Shown here: positions 25,238 to 32,608 of the stretch, one piece after another
Numbering within the stretch: position 1 is the first letter of the stretch
Layout: each line of letters starts with the position of its first letter
DNA from: an uncultured Elusimicrobiales bacterium
GTDB lineage: Bacteria > Elusimicrobiota > Elusimicrobia > Elusimicrobiales > Elusimicrobiaceae
Assembly: GCA_934667625.1 (NCBI GenBank)
Contig: CAKUMH010000002.1
Location: 1 to 64,000, forward strand
Reading direction: 5' to 3'
DNA: 64,000 bases
Notes under the pieces: model-generated
Databases searched by the model: none
The model's input: the letters and a program-made list of their open reading frames with translations, nothing else
Told to the model about the DNA's origin: nothing
Program-made: the position numbers and the translations under genes

Positions 25238-26609
25238 TTTCTTTCTCTTGGGCCATCATCCGCTCAATGAGGCCGGTGTCCATATTGCCTTGGATAAAAT
25301 CGGGGTTGTTCACAATTTTTTGGTGGAACGGAATGGTGGTTTTTACCCCCTCCACCACAAATTCGCCCAAACAGCGGCGGCAGCGTGCCAAGAGATGTTC
25401 GCGGTCCGGCGCGGTGACAATCAATTTGGCAATCAAACTGTCGTAATAGCTGGGGATGGTGTAGCCGGTGTACATGTGGCTGTCCACCCGCACGCCTAAC
25501 CCGCCCGACGGAATCCATTCTTCAATCGTGCCGGGGCAAGGCGTAAAATTATGTTCGCTGTCTTCGGCGTTAATGCGGTGCTCCAGCGCGTGGCATTTAA
25601 TAACAGCCGCTTCTTTTTGCGTGATGTGGAGCGGCTCGCCCTGCGCGATTTGGATTTGCATTTTTACCAAATCCTGACCGCAGACCGATTCCGTGACCGG
25701 GTGTTCCACCTGCAAACGGGTGTTTACTTCCATAAAATAAAATTCTTTGTTTTGCGCCATCAAAAACTCCACCGTACCTACGCCGCGGTATTCGGCGGCT
25801 TTGATGAGCTTGCAGGCGGCTTCCTGCAATTTGTGGCGCGTTACCTCGTCCACAAACGGGGACGGAGACTCTTCCACCAATTTTTGATGGCGGCGCTGCA
25901 TGCTGCAATCGCGTTCAGCAAAGGCCACCACGTTGCCGTAATTGTCGCCCGCGACCTGTACTTCAATGTGACGCGGATTTAAGACGAGCTTCTCAAAGTA
26001 GACGCGGTCGTCACCAAAGTTGGCCTTGGCCTCGCCCTGCGCCGTCTTCATCATCAGTTCCAAATCTTCTTCCTTCAGGCACGCACGCATGCCTTTGCCG
26101 CCGCCGCCCAAAGTGGCTTTGATCATAATCGGGAAACCGATTTTGCGCGCCACTTCGCAGTAGTTTTTGCCGACGATACCGTCGGAACCGGGGGTAATCG
26201 GCACCCCTGCTTTGACGGCGATTTCGCGCGCGGTGGACTTGACACCCAGCATTTCAATGGAATGCGCCGTGGGACCGATGAACGTCATGCCGGCGTCCGT
26301 GACGGCTTTGGCAAAGTCCGCATTCTCGGACAAGAAACCATACCCAGGGTGCACGGCATCCGCGCCGGTTACCTTGGCCGCAGTGACGAGGGCGTCAATG
26401 TTTAAATAGCTAAGCGGAGAAGGCGCCGCGCCGATGCAAACGGCTTCGTCTGCCATGCGCACGTGCAGGCTGTTGCGGTCCGCTTCCGAATATACAGCCA
26501 CGGACTTGATGCCCATTTCTTTGAGCGTGCGGATGACGCGAAGGGCAATCTCGCCGCGGTTGGCAATTAAAACTTTTTGAAAGGGAGTAATTTTAACTTT
26601 GGCGGACAT
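25221..26609 (-). CDS. accC: Biotin carboxylase subunit of acetyl-CoA carboxylase
   Basis: A 462-residue ATP-grasp enzyme that carboxylates biotin on its carrier protein, the first half-reaction of malonyl-CoA formation. Landmarks include VLIANRGEIALRVIRTLKE at the start, GYGFLSENADFA, the glycine-rich loop KATLGGGGKGMR, ERDCSMQRRHQKLVEESPSP and the active-site segment FMEVNTRLQVEHPVTE. The length is normal. A GGAG precedes the ATG, and only two bases separate the start from the accB stop, so the two form one operon. Malonyl-CoA would feed the large synthase at 1-5027. Confidence 0.95.
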   Translation of the reverse strand: MSAKVKITPFQKVLIANRGEIALRVIRTLKEMGIKSVAVYSEADRNSLHVRMADEAVCIGAAPSPLSYLNIDALVTAAKVTGADAVHPGYGFLSENADFAKAVTDAGMTFIGPTAHSIEMLGVKSTAREIAVKAGVPITPGSDGIVGKNYCEVARKIGFPIMIKATLGGGGKGMRACLKEEDLELMMKTAQGEAKANFGDDRVYFEKLVLNPRHIEVQVAGDNYGNVVAFAERDCSMQRRHQKLVEESPSPFVDEVTRHKLQEAACKLIKAAEYRGVGTVEFLMAQNKEFYFMEVNTRLQVEHPVTESVCGQDLVKMQIQIAQGEPLHITQKEAAVIKCHALEHRINAEDSEHNFTPCPGTIEEWIPSGGLGVRVDSHMYTGYTIPSYYDSLIAKLIVTAPDREHLLARCRRCLGEFVVEGVKTTIPFHQKIVNNPDFIQGNMDTGLIERMMAQEKENEGKK

Positions 26610-26611
26610 AG

Positions 26612-26995
26612 TTATTTCTCCGTCCGCTCAATAAAAAATAACGGCAGGCCAAACTCCACCACCGCACCTTCCTGCGCCGTGACTACGCGCAATTTACCGC
26701 TGACAGGCGCCGTGACTGCGTGCTTTTTGGAAACGCTTTCCACCACGCCCAAAAAATCGCCTTCCTTAACGGTTTGGCCTTCCTTGAGCACCAAATTTTT
26801 CCCTTTGGCGGCAGCATGGTAAATGCCCACAGCCGGAGACGGAACCGTCGTTAAAGAGCAGGAAAAATGCGCGGGTTCCGGCAGTGCTTCCTGCGTTTTT
26901 ACTTCAATACAGTCGCCGTCTTTTTCATAGCAAAATTCGGCCAAATCGGTGGTTTTGAGCCAAGCGGTTACTTCCGAAATGAGTTTGGTATCCAT
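26612..26995 (-). CDS. accB: AccB-like biotinyl-domain protein lacking the usual biotin lysine
   Basis: A 127-residue protein with the layout of biotin carboxyl carrier protein: an amino-terminal helical part, a linker, and a biotinyl domain (about 50-127) with a PSPAVGIYH entry and a long TVKEGDFLGVV...APVSGKL hairpin. The tip, normally EAMKM, reads ESVSKKHAV: Ser89 occupies the acceptor-lysine column, with Lys90 and Lys91 next to it. The reading was checked by reverse-complementing the DNA. The ATG at 26995 is preferred because GAGG precedes it. Position before accC argues for AccB; the tip also resembles lipoyl domains such as GcvH (ESVKAA). Confidence 0.8.
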   Translation of the reverse strand: MDTKLISEVTAWLKTTDLAEFCYEKDGDCIEVKTQEALPEPAHFSCSLTTVPSPAVGIYHAAAKGKNLVLKEGQTVKEGDFLGVVESVSKKHAVTAPVSGKLRVVTAQEGAVVEFGLPLFFIERTEK

Positions 26996-27107
26996 AAAAT
27001 CCTCATCATGCAAAATAGAAATACAGTGTAATTTATTTTACCATTTTTGCAACGCCTGCACACACAAAGACTAGCCCTTTTTTGTCAGAAAGAAGAATTG
27101 CCGCAAA

Positions 27108-27116
27108 TGCTATGCT
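27108..27116 (+). promoter_or_regulatory. Extended -10 placed for a leaderless tspO message
   Basis: TGCTATGCT, an extended -10, ends six bases before the ATG at 27123. No ribosome site lies between them. Confidence 0.45.
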
Positions 27117-27122
27117 ACAGGT

Positions 27123-27599
27123 ATGAAACACAAAAGAGAATTATTTAGCCTGATTTTTTGGCTGCTGCTTTGCCAACTGCCCGCCGTGCTGGGAGCCCGC
27201 GTGGTGCAGGAACAGCTGGCCTGGTACCACACGCTGCAAACGCCGCCCTTTACACCGCCGGACGGACTGTTTGGCGTGGTGTGGGGAATTTTGTATGTGC
27301 TGCTCGGAACGGCGGCGTGGCTCGTTTTTCACCGGGGGCTGCACAAACCGGTGCGCGGGGCACTCTTTTTATTTATTGTACAACTGGCCCTAAACGCCTG
27401 GTGGACGCCGCTTTTCTTTGGACAGCAGAACCTGCAGGCGGCTTGGTGGCTGCTGGTGGTGATGCTGCTGGAAGGGGCGTGGTTGTGGAAGGCCTTTTGG
27501 AAACAGAACCGCGCAGCCGGGGGACTGCTGATCCCTTACGGCGCGTGGCTGGTGTTTGCCCTTTATTTAAACACTGGATTTTGGTGGTTAAACACATAG
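27123..27599 (+). CDS. tspO: TspO/MBR family tryptophan-rich sensory protein
   Basis: A 158-residue membrane protein with five hydrophobic helices and many tryptophans, typical of the TspO (peripheral benzodiazepine receptor) family, which binds porphyrins. Family marks are WYHTLQTPPFTPPDGLFGVVW early on, ALNAWWTPLFF in the middle (about 97-107) and the closing FALYLNTGFWWLN. The gene is monocistronic with a leaderless-looking promoter. No haem genes lie nearby, so its role here is open. Confidence 0.93.
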   Translation: MKHKRELFSLIFWLLLCQLPAVLGARVVQEQLAWYHTLQTPPFTPPDGLFGVVWGILYVLLGTAAWLVFHRGLHKPVRGALFLFIVQLALNAWWTPLFFGQQNLQAAWWLLVVMLLEGAWLWKAFWKQNRAAGGLLIPYGAWLVFALYLNTGFWWLNT

Positions 27600-27601
27600 A
27601 A

Positions 27602-27629
27602 AGCCCCCGCCTTTTAAGAGGCGGGGGCT
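27602..27629. terminator. GC-rich hairpin between tspO and the convergent small gene
   Basis: AGCCCCCGCCT and AGGCGGGGGCT form an 11-base-pair stem. The T-runs on both sides are poor, but it sits exactly between convergent genes. Confidence 0.6.
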
Positions 27630-27649
27630 GCATCAAAAAGCAACTCTTA

Positions 27650-27907
27650 CTAGCGGCTGCGGTAGTGCTTGACCAAATCTACGCCCACCTTCATCACCTT
27701 ATAAAAGGTGGAATCCAGCAGGGTGGAAACATTATCAATTAAATCAAACGCGCTTTTAGTTTTGTCTACATTTTCCGCGGTGGATACGGCCAAATACTCC
27801 ACGGCCTCCGCCGTGCGGGTGATTTGCAGAAACGTCCGCACCGCAAACACCACCAACACCACAAACGCCACTACCGCCACCAACACACACACTTGATAAA
27901 AGTCCAT
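27650..27907 (-). CDS. Small single-helix membrane protein, DUF948-like
   Basis: An 85-residue protein with one amino-terminal membrane helix (about 5-27) and a helical cytoplasmic tail in which TRTAEAVEYLAVSTAENVDK resembles the repeating helix of DUF948-type proteins. The ATG follows GGGGGG. A TTGACG-17-TTTAAT promoter lies upstream. Function unknown. Confidence 0.65.
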   Translation of the reverse strand: MDFYQVCVLVAVVAFVVLVVFAVRTFLQITRTAEAVEYLAVSTAENVDKTKSAFDLIDNVSTLLDSTFYKVMKVGVDLVKHYRSR

Positions 27908-28322
27908 GGTACCCCCCTTGTTACGGTCTTTCTTTCATTAAAACTTTTTACGGCAAACTCGTCAAGCGGATTTTTGGCATGTAAAAAGGTCCTATTTTTG
28001 CCAAAAAAAAGACCTAGGCGGCAAGTAGGGCCTTTTGATAAGGGGGTTATTTTCTGCTTATTTTTTAGGGGAATATCAAAATAATGGAAAAAAATTGTTG
28101 ACAATGTTTTCTTTATTAGTAATAATTACTATTAAGAAAGACGCCCGGCTCGGCCGGAAACAAACAGACAAAAAGTGTGATTTTCCCGTCGGAGGCGTTC
28201 TTTTTGGGGCTGAACAAACGGAATTTTTTTAGACGGAATTTGCATTTTTGGTCTGTTTTTGCCAGAATTTTAAAAGCCGTTAGCTTGTTCTAGCGTAATA
28301 TTTCTACCAGGATTACAACATT
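27908..28322. other. Intergenic region upstream of nrdD
   Basis: Divergent control region. On the left are the promoter of the small membrane gene and a GACCTAG motif (28011-28017). On the right are the nrdD promoter with its 7-1-7 operator (28098-28131) and a leader of about 190 bases. In the leader, ACGCC (28141-28145) can pair with GGCGT (28194-28198), extended by A-rich and T-rich flanks, giving an attenuator-like hairpin. No gene is seen. Confidence 0.6.
28098..28131 (+). promoter_or_regulatory. nrdD promoter with overlapping 7-1-7 inverted repeat
   Basis: TTGACA and AATAAT are exactly 17 bases apart. TAGTAAT-A-ATTACTA (28117-28131) is a perfect 7-1-7 inverted repeat over the -10, the geometry of Fur/PerR-family operators. 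No NrdR box was found. Confidence 0.65.
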
Positions 28323-30383
28323 ATGGAAAACTCAGAAGTCATTACTCATATCGTCAAAAGAGACGGTACGACGCAACGTTTTGATTCAAAAAAAATCACC
28401 AAGGCCATTGCCAAGGCAGCCGAGGTTACCGGTGAGTTTGATGTGGAAACCGCCAAAAAATTAACCATACGCGCCATTAATATCATCCAACAGCTTTATT
28501 CCGACACCGTACCCAATGTGGAAAACGTGCAGGACATTGTGGAAGATGTGCTTTTGACCTCCAATTATCACAAGACGGCCAAGGCGTACATCCTGTACCG
28601 CGACCAGCACGCCCGCATGCGCGAAATTTCTTCCAAATTTAACGTGGACCTGGTAGACCAGTACCTGCAAAAAATTGACTGGCAGGTGAACGAAAACAGC
28701 AACATGGGCTACTCCTTGCAGGGGTTAAACAACTATATTTCCTCCGAAATCAGCAAGGTGTATTGGCTCAACAAAATCTACCCCGAAAATGTGCGCCGTA
28801 TGCACAGCGAGGGCGACTTCCACCTGCACGATTTGGGCCTTTTGGGCGCGTACTGTGTCGGCTGGGATTTGCAAGACCTGCTGCTGAGCGGTTTTACGGG
28901 GGTGGTTGGCAAAGCGGAAAGCAAACCCGCCAAACACCTGCGCACCGCGCTGGGACAGGTGGTGAATTTCTTTTACACGCTGCAGGGCGAAAGCGCCGGC
29001 GCGCAGGCCTTTAGCAACTTTGATACCCTGCTCGCACCGTTTATCTATTACGATAAACTTTCTTACGACGAGGTGAAACAGGCCTTGCAGGAATTTTTGT
29101 TTAACGTCAACGTGCCGACCCGCGTGGGCTTCCAGACGCCGTTTACCAACCTGACGCTGGACCTGACCGTGCCCTCTTATTATAAGGACCAGCCGGTCAT
29201 CATCGGCGGGAAACTGCAGGATAAAACCTACGGCGAATTCCAGGAAGAAATGGATATGCTCAACCGCGCGTTCTGCGAAGTGATGCTCGCAGGTGACGCC
29301 AAGGGCCGCGTGTTCACCTTCCCGATTCCGACGTACAACATCACCAAAAACTTTGATTGGGACAACCCCAAACTGACCCCGCTGTGGGAGATGACGGCCA
29401 AATACGGTATTCCGTACTTTGCCAACTTTATCAATTCCGACATGAACCCGGAAGACGCCCGCTCCATGTGCTGCCGCTTGCGCATTGACAACCGCGAACT
29501 GAGAAAACGCGGCGGCGGACTCTTCGGTTCCGCTCCGCTGACGGGTTCCATCGGCGTGGTGACGATTAACTTGCCGCGCTTGGGATACCTTTCCAAGAAC
29601 GAAGAAGAATTTTTTGCCAATTTGAAGGACCGCATGGAAACGGCCAAGAATAGCTTGGAAATTAAACGCAAGGTGATTGAACGCTTTACCAAGGGCAACC
29701 TCTATCCCTACATGAGCTTTTACCTGCGTTCCGTGCGCCAGCGCTTTGGCGAATACTGGAAAAACCACTTTTCCACCATCGGTTTGGTGGGCCTGAACGA
29801 AGCGTCCGTCAACCTGCTGGGAGAAGACATCGGTACCGAAAAAGGCAAGGCTTTCGCCGAAAAGGTACTGACCTTTATGCGCGAAACCTTGGTGAAATTC
29901 CAGGAAGAAACAGGCAATAACTATAACTTGGAAGCCACGCCCGCGGAAGGAACTTCCTACCGCTTGGCCAAGCTGGACAAGGAACGCTACCCGGAAATTA
30001 TCTGCGCCGACGAAGCACTCTATAAGCAGGGTCACCAACCCTTTTACACCAACTCCTCGCAGCTCCCCGTCAACTATACCGACGACGTGTTTGAAATGCT
30101 GGACCTGCAGAGCACGATCCAGTCCAAATACACGGGCGGAACAGTGCAGCACATCTTTACGGGCGAGCGCATCAAGGATTTGGATGCGATGAAGAAATTC
30201 ATCAAAACCGTGTGTGAAAAATACACCTTACCGTATTTTTCCATCACGCCGACCTTCAGCGTCTGCCCCAAGTGCGGCTACATTGCGGGAGAGCATTTTG
30301 AATGCCCCAAATGCAAGGCCGAGCGCATGCAGGAGCTGGAACACAAAATTAAGCTTTTGGAAGAACAACTTTACAGCAAGTAG
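28323..30383 (+). CDS. nrdD: Anaerobic ribonucleoside-triphosphate reductase, catalytic chain without the glycyl-radical tail
   Basis: A 686-residue class III ribonucleotide reductase, which makes deoxynucleotides for DNA synthesis without oxygen. An ATP-cone (about 1-95, HIVKRDGTTQRFDSKKI) precedes the ten-stranded barrel, with catalytic-loop segments such as SMCCRLRIDN and SIGVVTINLPRLGYL. Near the end a zinc site, CPKCGY...CPKCKA, is intact. In the usual enzyme the zinc site is followed by the radical motif RVxGYL; here the chain instead ends in a charged helix (ERMQELEHKIKLLEEQLYSK). The missing tail is encoded by the next gene. The ATG lies at the end of a long leader. Confidence 0.92.
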   Translation: MENSEVITHIVKRDGTTQRFDSKKITKAIAKAAEVTGEFDVETAKKLTIRAINIIQQLYSDTVPNVENVQDIVEDVLLTSNYHKTAKAYILYRDQHARMREISSKFNVDLVDQYLQKIDWQVNENSNMGYSLQGLNNYISSEISKVYWLNKIYPENVRRMHSEGDFHLHDLGLLGAYCVGWDLQDLLLSGFTGVVGKAESKPAKHLRTALGQVVNFFYTLQGESAGAQAFSNFDTLLAPFIYYDKLSYDEVKQALQEFLFNVNVPTRVGFQTPFTNLTLDLTVPSYYKDQPVIIGGKLQDKTYGEFQEEMDMLNRAFCEVMLAGDAKGRVFTFPIPTYNITKNFDWDNPKLTPLWEMTAKYGIPYFANFINSDMNPEDARSMCCRLRIDNRELRKRGGGLFGSAPLTGSIGVVTINLPRLGYLSKNEEEFFANLKDRMETAKNSLEIKRKVIERFTKGNLYPYMSFYLRSVRQRFGEYWKNHFSTIGLVGLNEASVNLLGEDIGTEKGKAFAEKVLTFMRETLVKFQEETGNNYNLEATPAEGTSYRLAKLDKERYPEIICADEALYKQGHQPFYTNSSQLPVNYTDDVFEMLDLQSTIQSKYTGGTVQHIFTGERIKDLDAMKKFIKTVCEKYTLPYFSITPTFSVCPKCGYIAGEHFECPKCKAERMQELEHKIKLLEEQLYSK

Positions 30384-30398
30384 TTCTTTTATATTTAC

Positions 30399-30440
30399 CT
30401 TTTTTGGGTTACTTTTTTAAAAAGGCTAGCCCAAAAAAGC
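30399..30440 (+). terminator. Possible weak terminator or leader hairpin between nrdD and its tail gene
   Basis: CTTTTTTGGG can pair with CCCAAAAAAG around an AT-rich loop. It would separate nrdD from the small gene, which has its own promoter. There is no clear T-run after the stem. Confidence 0.4.
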
Positions 30441-30442
30441 AG

Positions 30443-30471
30443 TTGAAACGGTTGTGGCAAAGTGCCATAAT
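30443..30471 (+). promoter_or_regulatory. Separate promoter for the glycyl-radical tail gene
   Basis: TTGAAA and CATAAT are exactly 17 bases apart, 64 bases before the ATG at 30535. Confidence 0.55.
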
Positions 30472-30534
30472 AAAGTAACGGGTTTTCACGGGCCCGTTTC
30501 CGCCAAGACACGGAATTATCAGGAGACAATTAAA

Positions 30535-30735
30535 ATGACTACACAGGAAAGACAAGTAGTAGAAAATAAAATTTCAGAACTTAAAAAAGAAATGAACGAA
30601 GTTCACGGTTCCAAATGCGAAGTTTACTCCAGAGTCGTAGGTTATTTGCGCCCGGTACAGAACTGGAACAAAGGCAAAAAAGAAGAATTTGCCATGCGCA
30701 AAACCATGCATGTGGAATGCGGCTGCGGTAAATAA
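30535..30735 (+). CDS. Detached glycyl-radical domain of the anaerobic ribonucleotide reductase
   Basis: A 66-residue protein. Residues about 2-24 form a charged helix (RQVVENKISELKKEMNEV); then CEVYSRVVGYLRPVQNWN matches the radical-bearing end of class III reductases, with the radical glycine at Gly36, followed by GKKEEFAMRKTM as in full-length enzymes and a Cys-rich tail (ECGCGK). AGGAGA precedes the ATG at 30535; an upstream in-frame ATG at 30454 is rejected. The gene lies between nrdD, which ends just before this segment, and the activase. The two helices, one at the end of NrdD and one at the start here, may pair to rebuild the enzyme. Confidence 0.88.
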   Translation: MTTQERQVVENKISELKKEMNEVHGSKCEVYSRVVGYLRPVQNWNKGKKEEFAMRKTMHVECGCGK

Positions 30736-30765
30736 AATTTAATTTCTTCGCAACGGGCCAAGTAC

Positions 30766-31389
30766 ATGAAATTTGGGGGACTTTTAAAATTTACACTGAT
30801 TGACTTTCCGGGCCGGCCGGCCGCGGTGGTGTTTACACAGGGATGCAATTTCCGCTGCCGTTACTGCCACAACCCGGAACTGGTGTACCCCCATTTATTT
30901 ACCGAGCCCGTTGCCGAAGAAGAAATAGAAGCCTTTTTGCAACGCCGAAAGGGCACGCTGGAGGGGGTTGTAGTGTCCGGCGGGGAACCCACCCTGCATG
31001 ACGATTTGCCGCAGTTCCTGGCGCATTTAAAGGAACTGGGCTACGCCACCAAACTAGACACCAACGGCACCCGGCCGGAAATGCTCAAAAAACTGTTAGC
31101 CGACAAACTGCTGGATTTTATTGCCATGGATTTGAAGGCTCCGCTGGAAAAATACGCGTTAATCACAGGCGTGGAATTTAACCCGGCGGTGCTGCGCGAA
31201 TCTATGGATTTAATCCGCCAAAGCGGGTTAGGCTATGAGTTTAGAACTACTTACGATAAGGAAGTGCTAGGCGACGTTGACATTGCCGCTATTTCCCAAA
31301 GCGTAAACGGCTGCCACTACCGCGTGCAGGAATGCCTGCCGGTGGCCAAGGAAAAAGCCGCCCTGAAGGTAATGCACGAAGAGCTGTAA
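30766..31389 (+). CDS. nrdG: Anaerobic ribonucleotide reductase-activating protein
   Basis: A 207-residue radical-SAM protein that should abstract hydrogen from the reductase glycine. The iron-sulfur motif CNFRCRYCHNPEL (about 27-39) has the CxxxCxxC spacing, and VVSGGEPTL is the usual SAM-binding GGE segment. It has the single-domain length of activating enzymes. It follows the detached glycyl-radical gene by 30 bases; both would act on the same partner. The ribosome site is weak. A pyruvate-formate-lyase-activase role is less likely given the neighbours. Confidence 0.92.
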   Translation: MKFGGLLKFTLIDFPGRPAAVVFTQGCNFRCRYCHNPELVYPHLFTEPVAEEEIEAFLQRRKGTLEGVVVSGGEPTLHDDLPQFLAHLKELGYATKLDTNGTRPEMLKKLLADKLLDFIAMDLKAPLEKYALITGVEFNPAVLRESMDLIRQSGLGYEFRTTYDKEVLGDVDIAAISQSVNGCHYRVQECLPVAKEKAALKVMHEEL

Positions 31390-31410
31390 ACCTGAATTGC
31401 ACCTTATTTT

Positions 31411-31450
31411 CCCCTTTTGGACTGCAGGTACGGGCTAAAAGGGGATTTTT
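31411..31450 (+). terminator. Terminator of the nrd cluster
   Basis: CCCCTTTT and AAAAGGGG arms with an 18-base loop, then ATTTTTAA. Confidence 0.7.
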
Positions 31451-31517
31451 AATGTCTCTTTTCCTTGGCCCGAAACAACCGCGGAGCGCCCCTTCGGGCG
31501 CCTCAAGATACAGACAC

Positions 31518-31549
31518 AAAAAAGCCGCCCTTAAACGGGGCGGCTTTTT
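31518..31549. terminator. Bidirectional terminator
   Basis: AAAAAGCCGCCC and GGGCGGCTTTTT arms; T-runs occur on both strands. It serves the convergent nrd cluster and the secreted-protein gene. Confidence 0.8.
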
Positions 31550-31564
31550 AAAACCGGGGAGACT

Positions 31565-32506
31565 TTATTTGGAATACTTTAACAGATTTTTTCTAAAGGT
31601 TTCCAAATCCCGTTGGAACGCGGATGCGTCGGAGTAGTCGTCAATGTGGGCATTCAGAAACGCAGAGACGATCACATACTGTTTTTGCTCTTCCGTACCC
31701 CAACCGGCCAAAATCGGTTTTTCAATTTCTTTGGCCATGGCCGACGCCAACGTGGCGTCTTCTTGCGCGTATTGATTGAAAAGATCCATCACGTGCATCA
31801 ATCCTTGCATGACGTTGTCCGAATCAAACTCAACGGCTTTTTGCACCTGGCGGCGGAAGGTTTGCAACCACGAACTAAAATCCGCAGGCAAAGCGACAGC
31901 AGCTTCTTCCTTTTGCACGTCCTGGAAGCTTGGCAGTTCTTTGTGTATAATACAAGGGAGGGTTTTTCCGAGTTCGTATCTCGCATAAGCGGGTTGTCTT
32001 CTGTATCCGTATTCATCCGGCAGGTAGTTGCGCAAAGCTTCGGTAAAAGCTTCCAGTTGTTTGCCCACCGTCACACCACCAATCCCGTCAATTTCCCAAC
32101 GATATTGGTCAATGTACCCCAACGGATAGACCATGCCCCAAGAAAGAACGATCGGCTTTGCAAATTCCCGGGCCATTTTCTGTAAGACAGCGGTATTGCC
32201 GCTGTTATTTTCAAGATACTCGTTAAAAGCATCCATCGGCATCATGATGCTTTGCAAAATTATGTTCTGACTATGCTGCTCTTCAATGGCACGTTCCTCC
32301 GGCAGATTGTCTTCAACCGCTTTGCGAAACGATTTCATAGCATTCATAAACAGAGCCGGAACGGTGTCCTTCTTGGCTGCCGATTGCTCCACGTGGGTTT
32401 TAAGTGCCTGTACCGTTTCAGCGCTTAACGGCCATGCTGTGCTTTCCGCGGCAAAAGCACAGGAAGTTACCATCACTGTCATCAATACGGCTAATAGTTT
32501 TTTCAT
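31565..32506 (-). CDS. Secreted protein with an internal duplication, unknown function
   Basis: A 313-residue exported protein: signal peptide MKKLLAVLMTVMVTSCAFA, cut at about residue 19 (a Cys at 16 makes a lipoprotein possible but the lipobox is poor). Two halves look duplicated: FRKAVEDN...PMDAFNEYLE...REFAKPIVLSWG in the first matches FRRQVQKA...VMDLFNQYAQ...KEIEKPILAGWG in the second. No enzyme motif is seen. The ATG at 32506 follows AGGAG at good spacing. Its promoter carries a GGGCC-N4-GACCTAG box shared with an exported peptidase gene. Confidence 0.78.
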   Translation of the reverse strand: MKKLLAVLMTVMVTSCAFAAESTAWPLSAETVQALKTHVEQSAAKKDTVPALFMNAMKSFRKAVEDNLPEERAIEEQHSQNIILQSIMMPMDAFNEYLENNSGNTAVLQKMAREFAKPIVLSWGMVYPLGYIDQYRWEIDGIGGVTVGKQLEAFTEALRNYLPDEYGYRRQPAYARYELGKTLPCIIHKELPSFQDVQKEEAAVALPADFSSWLQTFRRQVQKAVEFDSDNVMQGLMHVMDLFNQYAQEDATLASAMAKEIEKPILAGWGTEEQKQYVIVSAFLNAHIDDYSDASAFQRDLETFRKNLLKYSK

Positions 32507-32543
32507 GCTACGAGCTCCTTGTATTAAATGTCTTTCTATCTTT

Positions 32544-32588
32544 ATTTTATGCTTTTTGACAAACCCAAACAAGGGCCGTTGGACCTAG
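32544..32588 (-). promoter_or_regulatory. Promoter and upstream box of the duplicated secreted-protein gene
   Basis: On the minus strand: CTAGGTC-N4-GGCCC directly abutting a TTGTTT -35, 17 bases, then TAAAAT. The same box with the same spacing lies before the pepT-like gene at 44463. The box overlaps a GGACCTAGA hairpin (32581-32602). Confidence 0.5.
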
Positions 32589-32608
32589 ACGCATCTAGGT
32601 CCTAAGAC

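Noticed and set aside
28725..30152. 475-codon open frame antisense to nrdD
   Set aside because: It is a mirror of the conserved nrdD frame, has no family motif, and its composition is typical of antisense frames in GC-rich genes.
30454..30534. Upstream start at 30454 for the glycyl-radical gene
   Set aside because: It would overlap the TTGAAA-CATAAT promoter and lacks a ribosome site; AGGAGA precedes the ATG at 30535.
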